Source: a virus. From it: a stretch of 22,463 bases of DNA. Below the pieces are notes generated by a model. That model was not told where the DNA came from. It searched no databases and saw only the letters and a program-made list of their open reading frames with translations. This document shows, piece after piece, positions 1 through 8,964 of this stretch (the first letter of the stretch is position 1; the number at the start of each line of letters is the position of its first letter). Where the stretch lies: IMG/VR virus record IMGVR_UViG_3300020203_000104, positions 1-22,463 of that record; one strand, written 5' to 3'. The position numbers and the translations under genes were made by a program.

Positions 1-1956
1 AATACAAATCGGATGCTTACAGTTCTAACTCAAGATGCTGGAGTTTCTGAAGCCCAAACAAATATGCTAACCCGCTCTGGTATCATCGGGCCAAACGGTA
101 GACCCGTCCAAGAAGAACTGCTGCTTGCTAATCAACAAGCTTGGGTTCAGGCGGTTATCCGTCCGCTACTTCGTGCGCAAGGCGTTGATCCTACTGATAA
201 TATCGCTGTTCGGATAGCCCTTCAAGAAATGGGCTTTGTTACGCGTGAAATGCGGCAGGTCGCCCAAGAAATAGCTTCAGCGGAAGAACGCTATTTTTCG
301 GCATGGCAAACTGCTCAGGCTGGCGTGATTAACGCTGTTCAAGGATCTGAGCGTGATCTCGGTCAATCGCTGCGAAATCTTTTTGCATCTTTCAGCACTA
401 TAGCAGTCGATACTCTCGTGCCGCTATTTTCAAGGTTGGCCGGTCCTGTTGATCGACTGGCCAACTGGATGGAAAGTTTTTATGGTCCAGCAAAGTCGCT
501 TTCTGGTGAGTTTGCTAAACTTTCTGAGACAACGCAGAAAGTATCGGCGGCTGTCGCGGGTCTAGTCCTCGGCTTTTGGACAGTAAAAGCGGCTCTCTTT
601 GGTTTGCGACTTCTTGGCTTTGCAACAGGAGCCTCGGTTCTTGGGAGAGTTGCTGGCGGCGCTGCTACTGCCGCTGGAACAGGCCCCCTAGTTGCTGCAC
701 TGAGTGTAAATACGCGTGCGACGAACGCTAACACGATAGCTCTGGGTGGTCGTACAGGGAGAGGCCCCGGAGCTGTAGTGGCCGGAGCAGGTCGCGCCGG
801 TATTGGCAGGGTGTTTGCCGGGCTTGCCGGGTGGACAGCTATTCTAACGGCTCTCGGTTATGCCGCGACTACAACTCCTGAAGAGCGAGGGGCTGACGGG
901 CAGGCTTTGGCAGCCGCCATTACAAATGATCGAAGTCTTGCAACGGGAGTTGTTACAACAGGGGCAGCCGCTGTTGGGGCTTTCGTAGCTTTGTCTACAG
1001 TTGCAAAAATGATTGGAAGCGGTTCAGTCGCGGCATGGCTTGCAAGTTTTGTTCCTACTGCTGCTGCTTCTGCCGCTGCTGCTACCGCTGCTACCACTGC
1101 TGCTGTTGCGGCTTCTGCTGCTCCGGCTTCTGGTATTGGAACATGGCTTCTAAAAGCCCTGCCTATTTTAAGCGGTGTTGGAACTCTTCTTACCGCCATC
1201 GTTACTCCTACTGCTCTTGGTAATAGTGAAAGACCTAGACCAAGTTCTCAACAAAGTCTTACCGATCAGATAGCTTTTAACATTCGTCAAGCAACCCGTG
1301 ATATATTTGATGATAGAAGAGCCGCTAGAATAGATTTTATAAACGGAAGAACTCAAGCCGAAACTTTTGTAAATAATCGCCGAGTTGATGGTTACGCCAA
1401 CTATCGCCGACTTATGGAAGAAATGACAACTACTCTTCCGTCTGGTGTTCTGTTGGGATCTTTGGCCGCTCAAATAGAACGTATTCAGTCGGTCGGCGAC
1501 GAAAGCACTTCACTACTTCCGTCTATTTTTAAAATACTGACAGGTTATCAACCTCCTGTACCCCCGATTCCAACTTCAGGAAACGTTGCATCCGCGGAGC
1601 TAATGCTTACTGCTTTCCGACAGAGTGGTATCGGTGGCGGTGCTTTTGCTTTTGGAACGACGCCCCCAGGAGCAAATGATATTCCTGGATACCTTGGATC
1701 GGGAGAAGCCGTTCGTTTGTTGTCAGATACGTTCAATCAATCGGCGTTTGAGCTTATGCAGGTTGGGCCTACGATTGAGAACGCGGCTGCGCAGTTTGGG
1801 CCTATCGCCGGGCAGGGGATGCTTTCGTCTGCCGCGCAGTTCGGCGCGATTGCCGGTGCCGCCGCTGCCGCTGCTATGGGCGGCGTGACGATTACCGCTC
1901 GCGCTCCCGCCGCTCTCGAACCCGCCGTCAATCTCGGCGGCAACGGACCTTTCTAG
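1..1956 (+). CDS. Tail tape measure protein, C-terminal part (5' end outside window)
   Basis: The frame is open from base 1. A Met codon lies at 13, but the four codons before it are also open and no ribosome binding site precedes it, so the gene most likely begins upstream. What is visible is the last ~650 residues. The first ~160 are helical and polar (a segment rich in Arg, Gln and Glu around residues 60-110). Several hydrophobic, Ala/Gly/Val-rich stretches follow at roughly 175-210, 265-285, 310-400 and 610-635, including an almost pure Ala/Thr run near 345-370. This layout, and the position directly upstream of gpN-, gpP- and gp45-like genes (the place of Mu gp42), point to the tape measure protein, which sets tail length and is ejected into the cell envelope. 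No peptidase or lysozyme motif was recognised in this part. The assignment rests more on context and composition than on a specific motif. Confidence 0.8.
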   Translation, partial: NTNRMLTVLTQDAGVSEAQTNMLTRSGIIGPNGRPVQEELLLANQQAWVQAVIRPLLRAQGVDPTDNIAVRIALQEMGFVTREMRQVAQEIASAEERYFSAWQTAQAGVINAVQGSERDLGQSLRNLFASFSTIAVDTLVPLFSRLAGPVDRLANWMESFYGPAKSLSGEFAKLSETTQKVSAAVAGLVLGFWTVKAALFGLRLLGFATGASVLGRVAGGAATAAGTGPLVAALSVNTRATNANTIALGGRTGRGPGAVVAGAGRAGIGRVFAGLAGWTAILTALGYAATTTPEERGADGQALAAAITNDRSLATGVVTTGAAAVGAFVALSTVAKMIGSGSVAAWLASFVPTAAASAAAATAATTAAVAASAAPASGIGTWLLKALPILSGVGTLLTAIVTPTALGNSERPRPSSQQSLTDQIAFNIRQATRDIFDDRRAARIDFINGRTQAETFVNNRRVDGYANYRRLMEEMTTTLPSGVLLGSLAAQIERIQSVGDESTSLLPSIFKILTGYQPPVPPIPTSGNVASAELMLTAFRQSGIGGGAFAFGTTPPGANDIPGYLGSGEAVRLLSDTFNQSAFELMQVGPTIENAAAQFGPIAGQGMLSSAAQFGAIAGAAAAAAMGGVTITARAPAALEPAVNLGGNGPF

Positions 1957-1970
1957 AATAGGACAAGACT

Positions 1971-3146
1971 ATGGCCGAGGCTTGTTACAATGAACCTTAT
2001 CTTCCCGCCAGCTTCAAGTTCGTTCCTTTTTATGCGCTGGAAGCAGATTCTGAGCATGGAAGGCGTGGCGCTGAAGGCGAATTCCCTTTCGGGGAACAGA
2101 CTGGCTACGCCGATCTTGGTCGTCGTATAAGAAAATATAATCTTAAAGGTAGGTTGGCCAGTAATAACCACAATCTTGAAGCTGCCGCCATAATTGCCGT
2201 TTGTGAACTACCTGGTCCGGGAATTCTTATTCATCCTACGCGAGGCGTAATTAATGCTGCCTGCACAAGACTTGTCGTTTCAGACAAGATGGAAGAAGAA
2301 GGCGGCGTCACCTACCTCGATATGCAATTTGTCGAAGCAAACGAATGGCCTAACGGCTTTTCGTTTCTCGGGCAACTTCTCGGGCTTGTTATTGGTCCTG
2401 TAATCGGGGCAAGCCGGGAAAACTTTAATTCACGTTTTGCCCCAAGCGCCATCCAACCCTTTAGAAAACAAGCGGTTATATCGGCGGCGCAAGGTCAAGT
2501 TAACAGTATTATGAACGAATATCTTCTGGCTACTGTTCCAGGGCAAGCCCGCAATCGTTATGTTTATGACCTAGAAACCGTCACGATTGACGAGGCGCTG
2601 GCCTCCGATGTTGAAGTTGTAGACCGCGCACTCGCGATTGGTATGCAGCTTCTGGCCAGCAACCTAACGGAGGCCAGCCAGTTCGCTGCTTTCCGGAGGC
2701 TGGCAAATGGGGCGGCACTTCAATCAACTTTCGCTTCTCCGGCATCCGATGCAGAAGACGCTATTTATTCAAATGTTAGAACGATCGCTGCGGCCTATAT
2801 GGCACAGGCCGCTTTTCAAACACCATCCCTACGTTCAGCCGAGATTTTTGAGCAGATTGATGCAGTAGAAACGATCTTACTTGGAGAAATGGCCTATGCC
2901 AGTCGTATATGCGCGAACAAGCTATTTATCGCACTTTCCCAATTCAAGACCGAAGTTACCTCTTCCTTGTATAATAAGGCATACAACGCTCCCGGATTTA
3001 CAGAATTTAACTTTTCGGGATCAGTCCATCCGCTTGCCGCCGCATATTCGATTTACGGGGACTCTAAACGGCATCGTGAAATCGAAGCCTTGAATACGGT
3101 TAGCGTATCGGGGCGCGTCGGTCCCCGAGTTGTGGCGGTTCGCTAA
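1971..3146 (+). CDS. Mu gpN-like DNA circularisation / tail protein
   Basis: This is a 391-residue protein. The N-terminal ~130 residues match the DNA_circ_N family (Mu gpN): an opening Y-x-P-A-S-F-K-F segment, then GRRIRKYNLKGRL, then CELPGPGILIHPTRG near residues 78-92, where a Pro-Gly-x-Leu-x-His-Pro motif is typical. The C-terminal two thirds are helical, Ala-rich and less conserved. In Mu-like phages the protein belongs to the tail/baseplate hub. The 'DNA circularisation' name is historical, and a structural role in the tail is the safer reading. An AGGAC sequence 6 bases before the ATG acts as ribosome binding site. The stop codon overlaps the next start (TAATG), as expected for translationally coupled hub genes. 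Confidence 0.85.
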   Translation: MAEACYNEPYLPASFKFVPFYALEADSEHGRRGAEGEFPFGEQTGYADLGRRIRKYNLKGRLASNNHNLEAAAIIAVCELPGPGILIHPTRGVINAACTRLVVSDKMEEEGGVTYLDMQFVEANEWPNGFSFLGQLLGLVIGPVIGASRENFNSRFAPSAIQPFRKQAVISAAQGQVNSIMNEYLLATVPGQARNRYVYDLETVTIDEALASDVEVVDRALAIGMQLLASNLTEASQFAAFRRLANGAALQSTFASPASDAEDAIYSNVRTIAAAYMAQAAFQTPSLRSAEIFEQIDAVETILLGEMAYASRICANKLFIALSQFKTEVTSSLYNKAYNAPGFTEFNFSGSVHPLAAAYSIYGDSKRHREIEALNTVSVSGRVGPRVVAVR

Positions 3147-4450
3147 TGGTGGTTAGAATCTTTATCGACCGCAAAGAGCTGGTCGGATATACTGAAATGA
3201 AGCTTAAGCGGTCTAAAGCCAATATGACCGGCGAGCTTACCGTCTCTATTTTTATGGGGTGGTTGCCCGAGGCTCCCTTTCTGAAAGATGCGTCTAAAGG
3301 TCGTGAAATCCTCGTCTATGTCGGGGGTAAGTTAGCCTTTACCGGAATCGTTGATCGGCGGCGCGATACTGCCGCGCAGTCGGGCGAACCTGGAACAACT
3401 GGCGATTCAGAAGGTTCATCAAATCTGTCTATCGGTCCAAATGAGTATACGGTGCGTTTGACTTGTCGCGGCAAGACGAAGTATCTGGTCGATAGCAGTC
3501 ACGGGCATCCGACCGGAACGATGCTGCGCCCTACAACGCGTTCTGTTTTTGACACGCTTGTTACGCCTTGGGAAATTGAAATAGACTGGGAAGCTTCTAC
3601 TGACCAATTGGATAAAGTGCGGTTTAGAGACGGCGGTATAATCTCCCAGGAGCTTTATCGGGTTGCTGAAGCAACATCGCTTTATATGTATGAAACGCGA
3701 GAGGGAAAACTTCTTGTTACCGACGGTCCCAGAACCGTTACGGGCGAAGATATTGTGTTAGGCAAGAACATTCTATCCTTTAGCACAGAGCTGGCAGAAG
3801 ATTTAGAGCGTGCTTTGGTTGTAGTTAAGGGGCAAAAGATTGCCAAAGAAGTTTGGGGTGATGCAGCTGTAATTAGAACGATTGCTGCCTCAACTATACC
3901 AGATACAACAACCGTTAGCCGAACTGTTGTTCAACTCTACGGTGACGCGACAACAGAACTGCTTAATAAGCGAATTCAGTACGAGGCTAATCGTCGCAAC
4001 GCTGCAAGCCGTAAGATCGAACTAACTGTATTCCACGTCCAACAATCAACAGGTGAACCCTGGGATCTGGGAACGATACACAATGTCTCTATTCCCCCGG
4101 CAGGCGTTAGCGGCAGTTTTGAAATTACCGATCTGGAGTATATCGTAAACGCTGATAGAACACTTGAAACTAAACTGACGTTATCTCCGCCGCCGTCTAG
4201 GTATCAAAGCGAAGCGAGTGGCGAATTCTTGTCAGGCATTAATGATAACACTGATAGTCAGGCGCTTTTAGAGCCTCCCGGTGAATGGCGAAACGCATAT
4301 CCCGACACTCGCCCAGGCTACATATCCGACCTGGAGCAATACAAGGCAGGTGTTCAGCCTGATCTTTTTGATCGAGAGTCAATCCTGTCTGGAGTGCCTT
4401 CGACTAATCCGCCACCTCCCACATTGTCGTCTACGAGAGGTCCACAGTGA
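3146..4450 (+). CDS. Baseplate hub protein, Mu gpP/gp44-like
   Basis: This 434-residue protein has the profile of the Mu gpP (gp44) and P2 gpD hub family, the trimer to which the central spike attaches. The N-terminus gives alternating beta strands with an F-x-G-I-V-D-R element near residues 64-70. A mid section around 90-180 ends in a helix (QELYRVAEATSLYMYE), followed by ERALVVVKGQ near 220. The C-terminal beta domain contains the Leu-rich line FEITDLEYIVNADRTLETKL that is common in this family. The last ~80 residues are Pro/Ser-rich and probably flexible. The start overlaps the gpN-like stop and the end overlaps the spike gene start, so hub and spike are translationally coupled. Only one cysteine is present, unlike the later baseplate proteins. 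Confidence 0.82.
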   Translation: MVVRIFIDRKELVGYTEMKLKRSKANMTGELTVSIFMGWLPEAPFLKDASKGREILVYVGGKLAFTGIVDRRRDTAAQSGEPGTTGDSEGSSNLSIGPNEYTVRLTCRGKTKYLVDSSHGHPTGTMLRPTTRSVFDTLVTPWEIEIDWEASTDQLDKVRFRDGGIISQELYRVAEATSLYMYETREGKLLVTDGPRTVTGEDIVLGKNILSFSTELAEDLERALVVVKGQKIAKEVWGDAAVIRTIAASTIPDTTTVSRTVVQLYGDATTELLNKRIQYEANRRNAASRKIELTVFHVQQSTGEPWDLGTIHNVSIPPAGVSGSFEITDLEYIVNADRTLETKLTLSPPPSRYQSEASGEFLSGINDNTDSQALLEPPGEWRNAYPDTRPGYISDLEQYKAGVQPDLFDRESILSGVPSTNPPPPTLSSTRGPQ

Positions 4451-5139
4451 CAAGTTTCATTCCATATGCCTCTAGAACGCGAGACATACAAGATTATGTA
4501 GAGCGCGGTGTTTGGGGCTCGCTGGTTTATATTCCCGGCGCTGGCGCAAGTATGGCTGTTCGCGGAACTGGTACCCTTGATGAAGAAGTGCCGCTTCTTA
4601 ATCTCGGTTACGGCTTTAATCTCCCCGCTAACAGCGATGCCGAAATGGTTATGCTGTCTTTGGGTTCTGATGTTAACGACAAGGTTGTGATTGCAACGAT
4701 TCCGCGCGGGCTTCAGCACCAGTGGGGCGAGGGACAGGGGGGCGTTCAGCATCCGACAGACCCCGCAAGGAGAATTGAGTTTAATGCAGACGAAACATTG
4801 CTCACTGACGGAAACTACGTCTTTGGTCCGAACAGGTCGATCAGGCTTGATCTCGTCGGCGATGATGCCACGATCAACCTCGCCGGGGGAGGCACCATTA
4901 ACATTGCAACAGACGGAGAAATTACGGTCGGCGGTAATATCTCTATTACGGTCGCGGGCAACGCCACGGTGGCCGTTGGCGGATCAGCCAGTATCACGGC
5001 GGGAGGAGCCTTGACAATCACCGCTCCATCTGTTGAAATAACCAGCGGGACGCTTCGGCATAATGGCGTTAACGTGGGCAGCACCCATACCCACGGCGGC
5101 GTTAACGTGGGCGGTAGCAATACAGGAGGCCCTAGCTAA
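4447..5139 (+). CDS. Central spike / baseplate assembly protein, Mu gp45 / P2 gpV-like
   Basis: This 230-residue protein starts at a GTG that overlaps the previous stop by four bases (GTGA). The N-terminal ~100 residues resemble the OB-like domain of Mu gp45. From about residue 110 the sequence is a run of short beta strands with alternating Val/Ile/Thr and Gly (INIATDGEITVGG, ITVAGNATVAVGG), as in the triple beta-helix needle. The C-terminus carries HTHGG near residues 214-218, then GGSNTGGPS. In gp45/gpV-type spikes, histidines at this place bind an iron ion at the tip. The trimer is expected to pierce the outer membrane at the start of infection, which argues for a Gram-negative host. There are no cysteines at all. 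Confidence 0.9.
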   Translation: MTSFIPYASRTRDIQDYVERGVWGSLVYIPGAGASMAVRGTGTLDEEVPLLNLGYGFNLPANSDAEMVMLSLGSDVNDKVVIATIPRGLQHQWGEGQGGVQHPTDPARRIEFNADETLLTDGNYVFGPNRSIRLDLVGDDATINLAGGGTINIATDGEITVGGNISITVAGNATVAVGGSASITAGGALTITAPSVEITSGTLRHNGVNVGSTHTHGGVNVGGSNTGGPS

Positions 5140-5678
5140 TGGCTATTTGCTCTGTTCCAGTCGCAACCCGCAGGAAGCTGTTCTGGGCAACACAGCCGGA
5201 TGCTTGCGGTTCTAACGAAATCTGCGGAGCCGATTGCGGTTCCCCCGGACTGTCTTTTATTAACTCGCCAGATGGAAAAACGATCAGCACAGCAGATTGG
5301 CTTCGCGGTCTTGTGATAAATATGCTAATGACCGATGGGAAACTAAACGATTCGGAGTGCGGCTATCGTCCGGGAAGCCAAGGAGGACATTGGTCGGAAA
5401 GCTACATCGAGACCGGACCGGCCACCGTTGGAACGCTAATGCGCAGCGTTCCGGCAACAGGTAGAATTAACGATGGCGTCAACATGATTGCCGCGATGGC
5501 ACAATCTACTCTCCAGAGGTTAATTGCTCGTGGTGTCGCATTAAAGGTAGAAGTCACATCGAGGTATCTAGGCAACGGCAGAATGCAGCTCAACGTTGAA
5601 ATTTTTGGTCGTGGAAACGAGAGTGTCAATGTTGGAATAAATGCTGCGCGTATAATCAATGGATGGGTGTGGAACTAG
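5139..5678 (+). CDS. Baseplate wedge protein, Mu gp46-like
   Basis: This 179-residue protein has the gp46 (GpW/gp25-like) arrangement. A phage-variable N-terminus is followed by a conserved helix near residues 50-65 (ADWLRGLVINMLMTDGKL). A short loop, SQGGHWSESY, stands where Mu gp46 has its W-W-G-D element. An Ala-rich helix (GVNMIAAMAQSTLQRLIARG) and a C-terminal strand pair follow. It is expected to form part of the wedge ring around the spike. The start overlaps the stop of the spike gene (TAATG). The N-terminal ~40 residues contain four cysteines (ICS, ACG, ICG, DCG), an addition not seen in ordinary gp46; the cysteine-rich part of the tail module begins here. Confidence 0.75.
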   Translation: MAICSVPVATRRKLFWATQPDACGSNEICGADCGSPGLSFINSPDGKTISTADWLRGLVINMLMTDGKLNDSECGYRPGSQGGHWSESYIETGPATVGTLMRSVPATGRINDGVNMIAAMAQSTLQRLIARGVALKVEVTSRYLGNGRMQLNVEIFGRGNESVNVGINAARIINGWVWN

Positions 5679-5680
5679 CT

Positions 5681-6898
5681 ATGGCCTGCAAACTTGAACG
5701 CCCAGAACCGCAAGCATTATTCAACAGATACCTTAATTTATTTTCGAGCACAGTCCTCGGTGGAGCAAATGTCATACCCGAAAGCAATGAATGGTATGCA
5801 GCTTCCGTAAACTATGCAATTGCCGAGCAGATGTATGCTATTGCAGAGCAAGCTTGGAAAGAGCGCGACCCTAGAGAAGCTTGCTGCGAAAATCTGCAAA
5901 ATCTGGCAGCGGCTAACGGTGTTTACCCGAGGCCGGCGATCTTCGCCCAAGGTTATGTCAAATTGACTGGAACCCCCAATACTCTGCTACCGTCACCACT
6001 AGAGTTTACTATAGGGCTTCAAAACTTCATTACTGCAAGCGTTATCACGCAGCCCTTAGAAATAGGCCCTAGCGGTACGGTTGTCATCCGTGTTAGAGCC
6101 CTTGTTGCAGGCACAGCGGCAAATGAACCGGGGGCCACCGGCTCCATGACCACTATCGTTCCGGGAGTTAACGCAACTATCCAAGTTTGCGGAGGTTCTT
6201 TCTGCAACGGTGCAGCGGCCGAGGAATGCGAGGCTTTTCGTGCGCGGTATCTTCGCCGCCTGCAATACAATCCAAGAGCAACTAATGCTTGGATCATCGA
6301 CAAGATTCTTGAGTGGCCTTGCGCGACTCGCGCTCTGCAAAGAGCGGGGAGCTGCTGCCGGTGTGTTGACAACGTTCCTGGAGGCTGTGAAGATTGCGGC
6401 TGTAAAGATTGCGGTGGGAGGATGGAATTCTATGTCATGTTTGACAATTCCTTTCCTTGCGGAATTTCACCTCCTGAAGTTGTCTCTGAGATTGAAGAAT
6501 GGCTTTTTGGTTCGCCGCAGGGTTACGGGCTAGGGCAAGTTGAGATTGGCATTTGTGGAAGACTTGTGGTAGTTAATCCGCTTTCGGTCGATATTTATAT
6601 CGACATAGTAGACTGTATTTCAACCACGCAGCGCACGTCTATCCAGAATCAGATTAGGGAGTTCTTTTCAACGATCAGCCCGTCAATTGTTCTTAGTGCT
6701 CGGTCAATCGACACGATAATTGCCGGTATCGCTGGGGCTGCTACAAACTTCTCTTCTCGTTTTGAATTGGTTGATCCGCTCGACGCAGCCAATATTACCG
6801 CGTCTAACTGCGATCTAGAACCTGCCTGCGACTACCTACCCTGCATAAGGAATATCTTTATCAATCAAACGGGCTCTGGCGAAGGAGTTTGCGTATGA
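5681..6898 (+). CDS. Baseplate J-like protein, Mu gp47-like, with a cysteine-rich insert
   Basis: An upstream in-frame ATG at 5663 lies inside the previous gene and has no ribosome binding site. The ATG at 5681, two bases after that stop, gives MACKLERPEPQ and is preferred (405 aa). The protein follows the Baseplate_J family. An N-terminal helical part of ~80 residues precedes a beta-rich centre with GTVVIRVRALVAGTAANEPGATG near 132-154, the hallmark 'avepGt.gN...G' region. EECEAFRARYLRRLQ is the conserved helix with the E-x-x-x-x-R pattern. The C-terminal part carries repeated V-D-I/Y strands. It should link the wedge to the tail fibres. Between about residues 224 and 246 lies an insert with seven cysteines in 20 residues, followed by Gly-Gly. 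The full protein has 21 cysteines, far above normal for the family. Confidence 0.85.
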   Translation: MACKLERPEPQALFNRYLNLFSSTVLGGANVIPESNEWYAASVNYAIAEQMYAIAEQAWKERDPREACCENLQNLAAANGVYPRPAIFAQGYVKLTGTPNTLLPSPLEFTIGLQNFITASVITQPLEIGPSGTVVIRVRALVAGTAANEPGATGSMTTIVPGVNATIQVCGGSFCNGAAAEECEAFRARYLRRLQYNPRATNAWIIDKILEWPCATRALQRAGSCCRCVDNVPGGCEDCGCKDCGGRMEFYVMFDNSFPCGISPPEVVSEIEEWLFGSPQGYGLGQVEIGICGRLVVVNPLSVDIYIDIVDCISTTQRTSIQNQIREFFSTISPSIVLSARSIDTIIAGIAGAATNFSSRFELVDPLDAANITASNCDLEPACDYLPCIRNIFINQTGSGEGVCV

Positions 6899-7848
6899 CG
6901 ACCGACGCAATTCTCTACCCCGGACCACTCCTTCTTGGTGTAGATGGGAACCGACCTTCTCATAATCTTTCAAGCGATGAGTGTTGCCCCGATCCGCTCT
7001 GTGTCCCTTTTTGTTCGACGGCCTGCTCTTTTATCGACATCTTGCCGACAGGGCCTATGTGGGATAGACAAAAAATAGAGGCAACTGCTCGACTTCAGGA
7101 AGGCGGGGATTACGACCCTTGCGCAATCCCTGTCTGTATAGCAGTGGAGGATTGCCCGTCGATGGTTTCCTACGCGGTTTACGGCGCTCGCGTTCTTCAC
7201 GATATGATTTCTAATATTCTGTGGCCGTCTATCCGAGAAGTAAATCCTGCTACGGCTGTCACGACTCTGGACGACTGGCTCGACCGTATGGGATGGGAGG
7301 ATTGCTATCGTCAGCATTGCCGCTCTCTATTTATTAGCGAGCTCTCGCCCTACGTATTTGAGGATGGTTGTGGCCCCGCCTACTGCGAACAAAACTTCCC
7401 CTTGGATTTTGAGTGCGCTCTGAAGTATAACATCTTGCAGGCGCTAACAAGAGCGAGTAGGGGCGTCATAAAAAACCTCGACGGTCTGAATTGGATCATT
7501 GCGCCCCTCGGCGCTGTGGTCCGTCCGCTAACGCCCTATCCCGATTACGTGCAGAACTACCTCGATGGTAACTGTGAAGAAGAAGATGAAGGGCCTCCGT
7601 GTTATTGCGAAGAAACGACACTAGAAATCTGCAATGTAGGAATGACACTTGCCGCGTGTCCGTCCCCGAATGAACAATGTGGCAAGACGACCCGAACGGT
7701 GGCCGCCGTACAACGATATACATGCGGCCCAGAAATTGACGTAATGCTCTTTCCCGCTGTTATTGCAGCAGAGTGCATTGTTCGTTCTATTCTCAACAAG
7801 AAGTGCCCCAATATAATCTTTCGATGCGCTGGCATCGTAACACCCTGA
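6895..7848 (+). CDS. Mu gp48-like (DUF2313) baseplate protein, enlarged and cysteine-rich
   Basis: The ATG at 6895 overlaps the preceding stop (ATGA) and has AAGGAG 8 bases upstream; a TTG two codons earlier is less likely. The conserved gp48/YmfQ signature is present in pieces: LPTGPMW at residues 50-56, then after an insert a helix ending NPATAVTTLDDWLDRMGW at about 117-134, followed by C-Y-R-Q-H-C where the family has a conserved Cys after the W-E-x-x-x-G-L segment. Usual members are near 190-200 residues; this one is 317. The extra length lies in a cysteine-rich N-terminal segment (C30, C31, C36, C40, C44), an insert at about 60-90, and a long C-terminus. There are 23 cysteines in all. 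The role expected from Mu is baseplate completion and attachment of tail fibres. Confidence 0.75.
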   Translation: MTTDAILYPGPLLLGVDGNRPSHNLSSDECCPDPLCVPFCSTACSFIDILPTGPMWDRQKIEATARLQEGGDYDPCAIPVCIAVEDCPSMVSYAVYGARVLHDMISNILWPSIREVNPATAVTTLDDWLDRMGWEDCYRQHCRSLFISELSPYVFEDGCGPAYCEQNFPLDFECALKYNILQALTRASRGVIKNLDGLNWIIAPLGAVVRPLTPYPDYVQNYLDGNCEEEDEGPPCYCEETTLEICNVGMTLAACPSPNEQCGKTTRTVAAVQRYTCGPEIDVMLFPAVIAAECIVRSILNKKCPNIIFRCAGIVTP

Positions 7849-7863
7849 CACATAGGAGCTCCC

Positions 7864-8952
7864 ATGTCCGGCGTATATCCAAATAGCGGTGTCCCTGCCA
7901 ACGAGGCGCTAAACAGCGTCAATGTTCCTACGGTCAACTGCCCTTCAGAATTATTCCACAGCACCACGCGCTGTCAGCCGCGCTTCGATCCGGCTGCGGC
8001 GAATGCGGTTATGTCAGAAATTCTCAATGCGGTAAACTGCGGCGGAGTAGCGTATGACTGCACTCGTCTTGATAATCTATGTCAGGCTATGACTAATAAT
8101 ATTGAAAATGCGCTAGAGGGCTGTCTGACTGTAACTTTTGAAGCTGAACCACTTCTAGAAAACCTTGAAGCTATCCTTGGCCTTAACACGGTCGGCCTTT
8201 GCACGAGCATCGCCCGCGTCAACAATGTCAGGGTGCAACTAAGAAGATTGTTTAATGAGTTTTTTCTGGAGTGCATCACCGGACCAGTTCCCGATGCTGG
8301 CCAAACTTGCGGAACAATCACACAACTCGTTCTTATCAACGACGGAATATGCAATCGAATTGCCAGTTATTCCGCTGCTGCTGCGCCAAGCGCACAAAGT
8401 TCTTTCAGAGATGTTGCATCCCACCTTCCTCCTGACACGCAAGGCTATGCTCTTCCAACCAACTTTCCTACGCCGCTAAATTATTACAACCTCGCTAACC
8501 TTCTGGCAGACGACAATCTCGGAACGGGCGTTCTAGACGAAGCACGAATTCTCAATTCGCGGCTTACTCGGATGTCTTTTGTAAACGATTGTTCTCGTAG
8601 TTACAATCTGACCAGCCGTTTCTTTCTTGAAACGGAAGCCACCGCTAACGCTGCTTACGCGACGAATACCCGACTCTTTACTCGCTATCGCATTGGCGCG
8701 GGGCCTTGGGTGTATGCGCGAAGCGGCGGCGGGCAGTTGAGCGGAATTGCAACTTTTAATGCAATCAACCTCGTTCAGATTATTGACACAGTTCTGCTCC
8801 TGCCAGCGGGTGCCATAACCCTAGAGATTTTCTTTGTTGGGAATCAAGTCGGTGATCCAAATCCTCGTGCGGGGATTATCGCTAATACCTTCTCTGCTGC
8901 CGGTGGTTTGCTTCCTGGACAACCCGGCTGGTTCCTTCGTCCGTCTCTTTAA
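7864..8952 (+). CDS. Putative tail fibre / receptor-binding protein
   Basis: This 362-residue protein was not recognised as a named family. It sits just after the gp48-like gene, where Mu-like phages place the tail fibre, and has AGGAG 5 bases before the ATG. The N-terminal ~80 residues contain CPSELFHS, then MSEIL and DNLC, a pattern repeated in the next, larger protein; this looks like a shared baseplate-docking region. A helical middle carries cysteines at about 86-160. From about residue 190 on, the composition (Asn, Thr, Gly, aromatic) suggests a beta-rich receptor-binding head, with YRIGAGPWVYARSGGG near 277-292. Eleven cysteines were counted, mostly in the N-terminal half. A fibre or spike role is inferred from position and domain layout. 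Confidence 0.6.
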   Translation: MSGVYPNSGVPANEALNSVNVPTVNCPSELFHSTTRCQPRFDPAAANAVMSEILNAVNCGGVAYDCTRLDNLCQAMTNNIENALEGCLTVTFEAEPLLENLEAILGLNTVGLCTSIARVNNVRVQLRRLFNEFFLECITGPVPDAGQTCGTITQLVLINDGICNRIASYSAAAAPSAQSSFRDVASHLPPDTQGYALPTNFPTPLNYYNLANLLADDNLGTGVLDEARILNSRLTRMSFVNDCSRSYNLTSRFFLETEATANAAYATNTRLFTRYRIGAGPWVYARSGGGQLSGIATFNAINLVQIIDTVLLLPAGAITLEIFFVGNQVGDPNPRAGIIANTFSAAGGLLPGQPGWFLRPSL

Positions 8953-8964
8953 GGAGAAATAAAG

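Noticed and set aside
1168-1473. Minus-strand frame of 101 codons inside the tape measure gene
   Set aside because: A shadow of the tape measure coding sequence, Ser/Ile-rich with no recognisable domain and no start signal.
1-8952. Whole element as a Mu-like transposable phage
   Set aside because: Only the tail gene order is Mu-like; replication genes are a polymerase, clamp and ligase, and no Mu transposase genes are present in the window.
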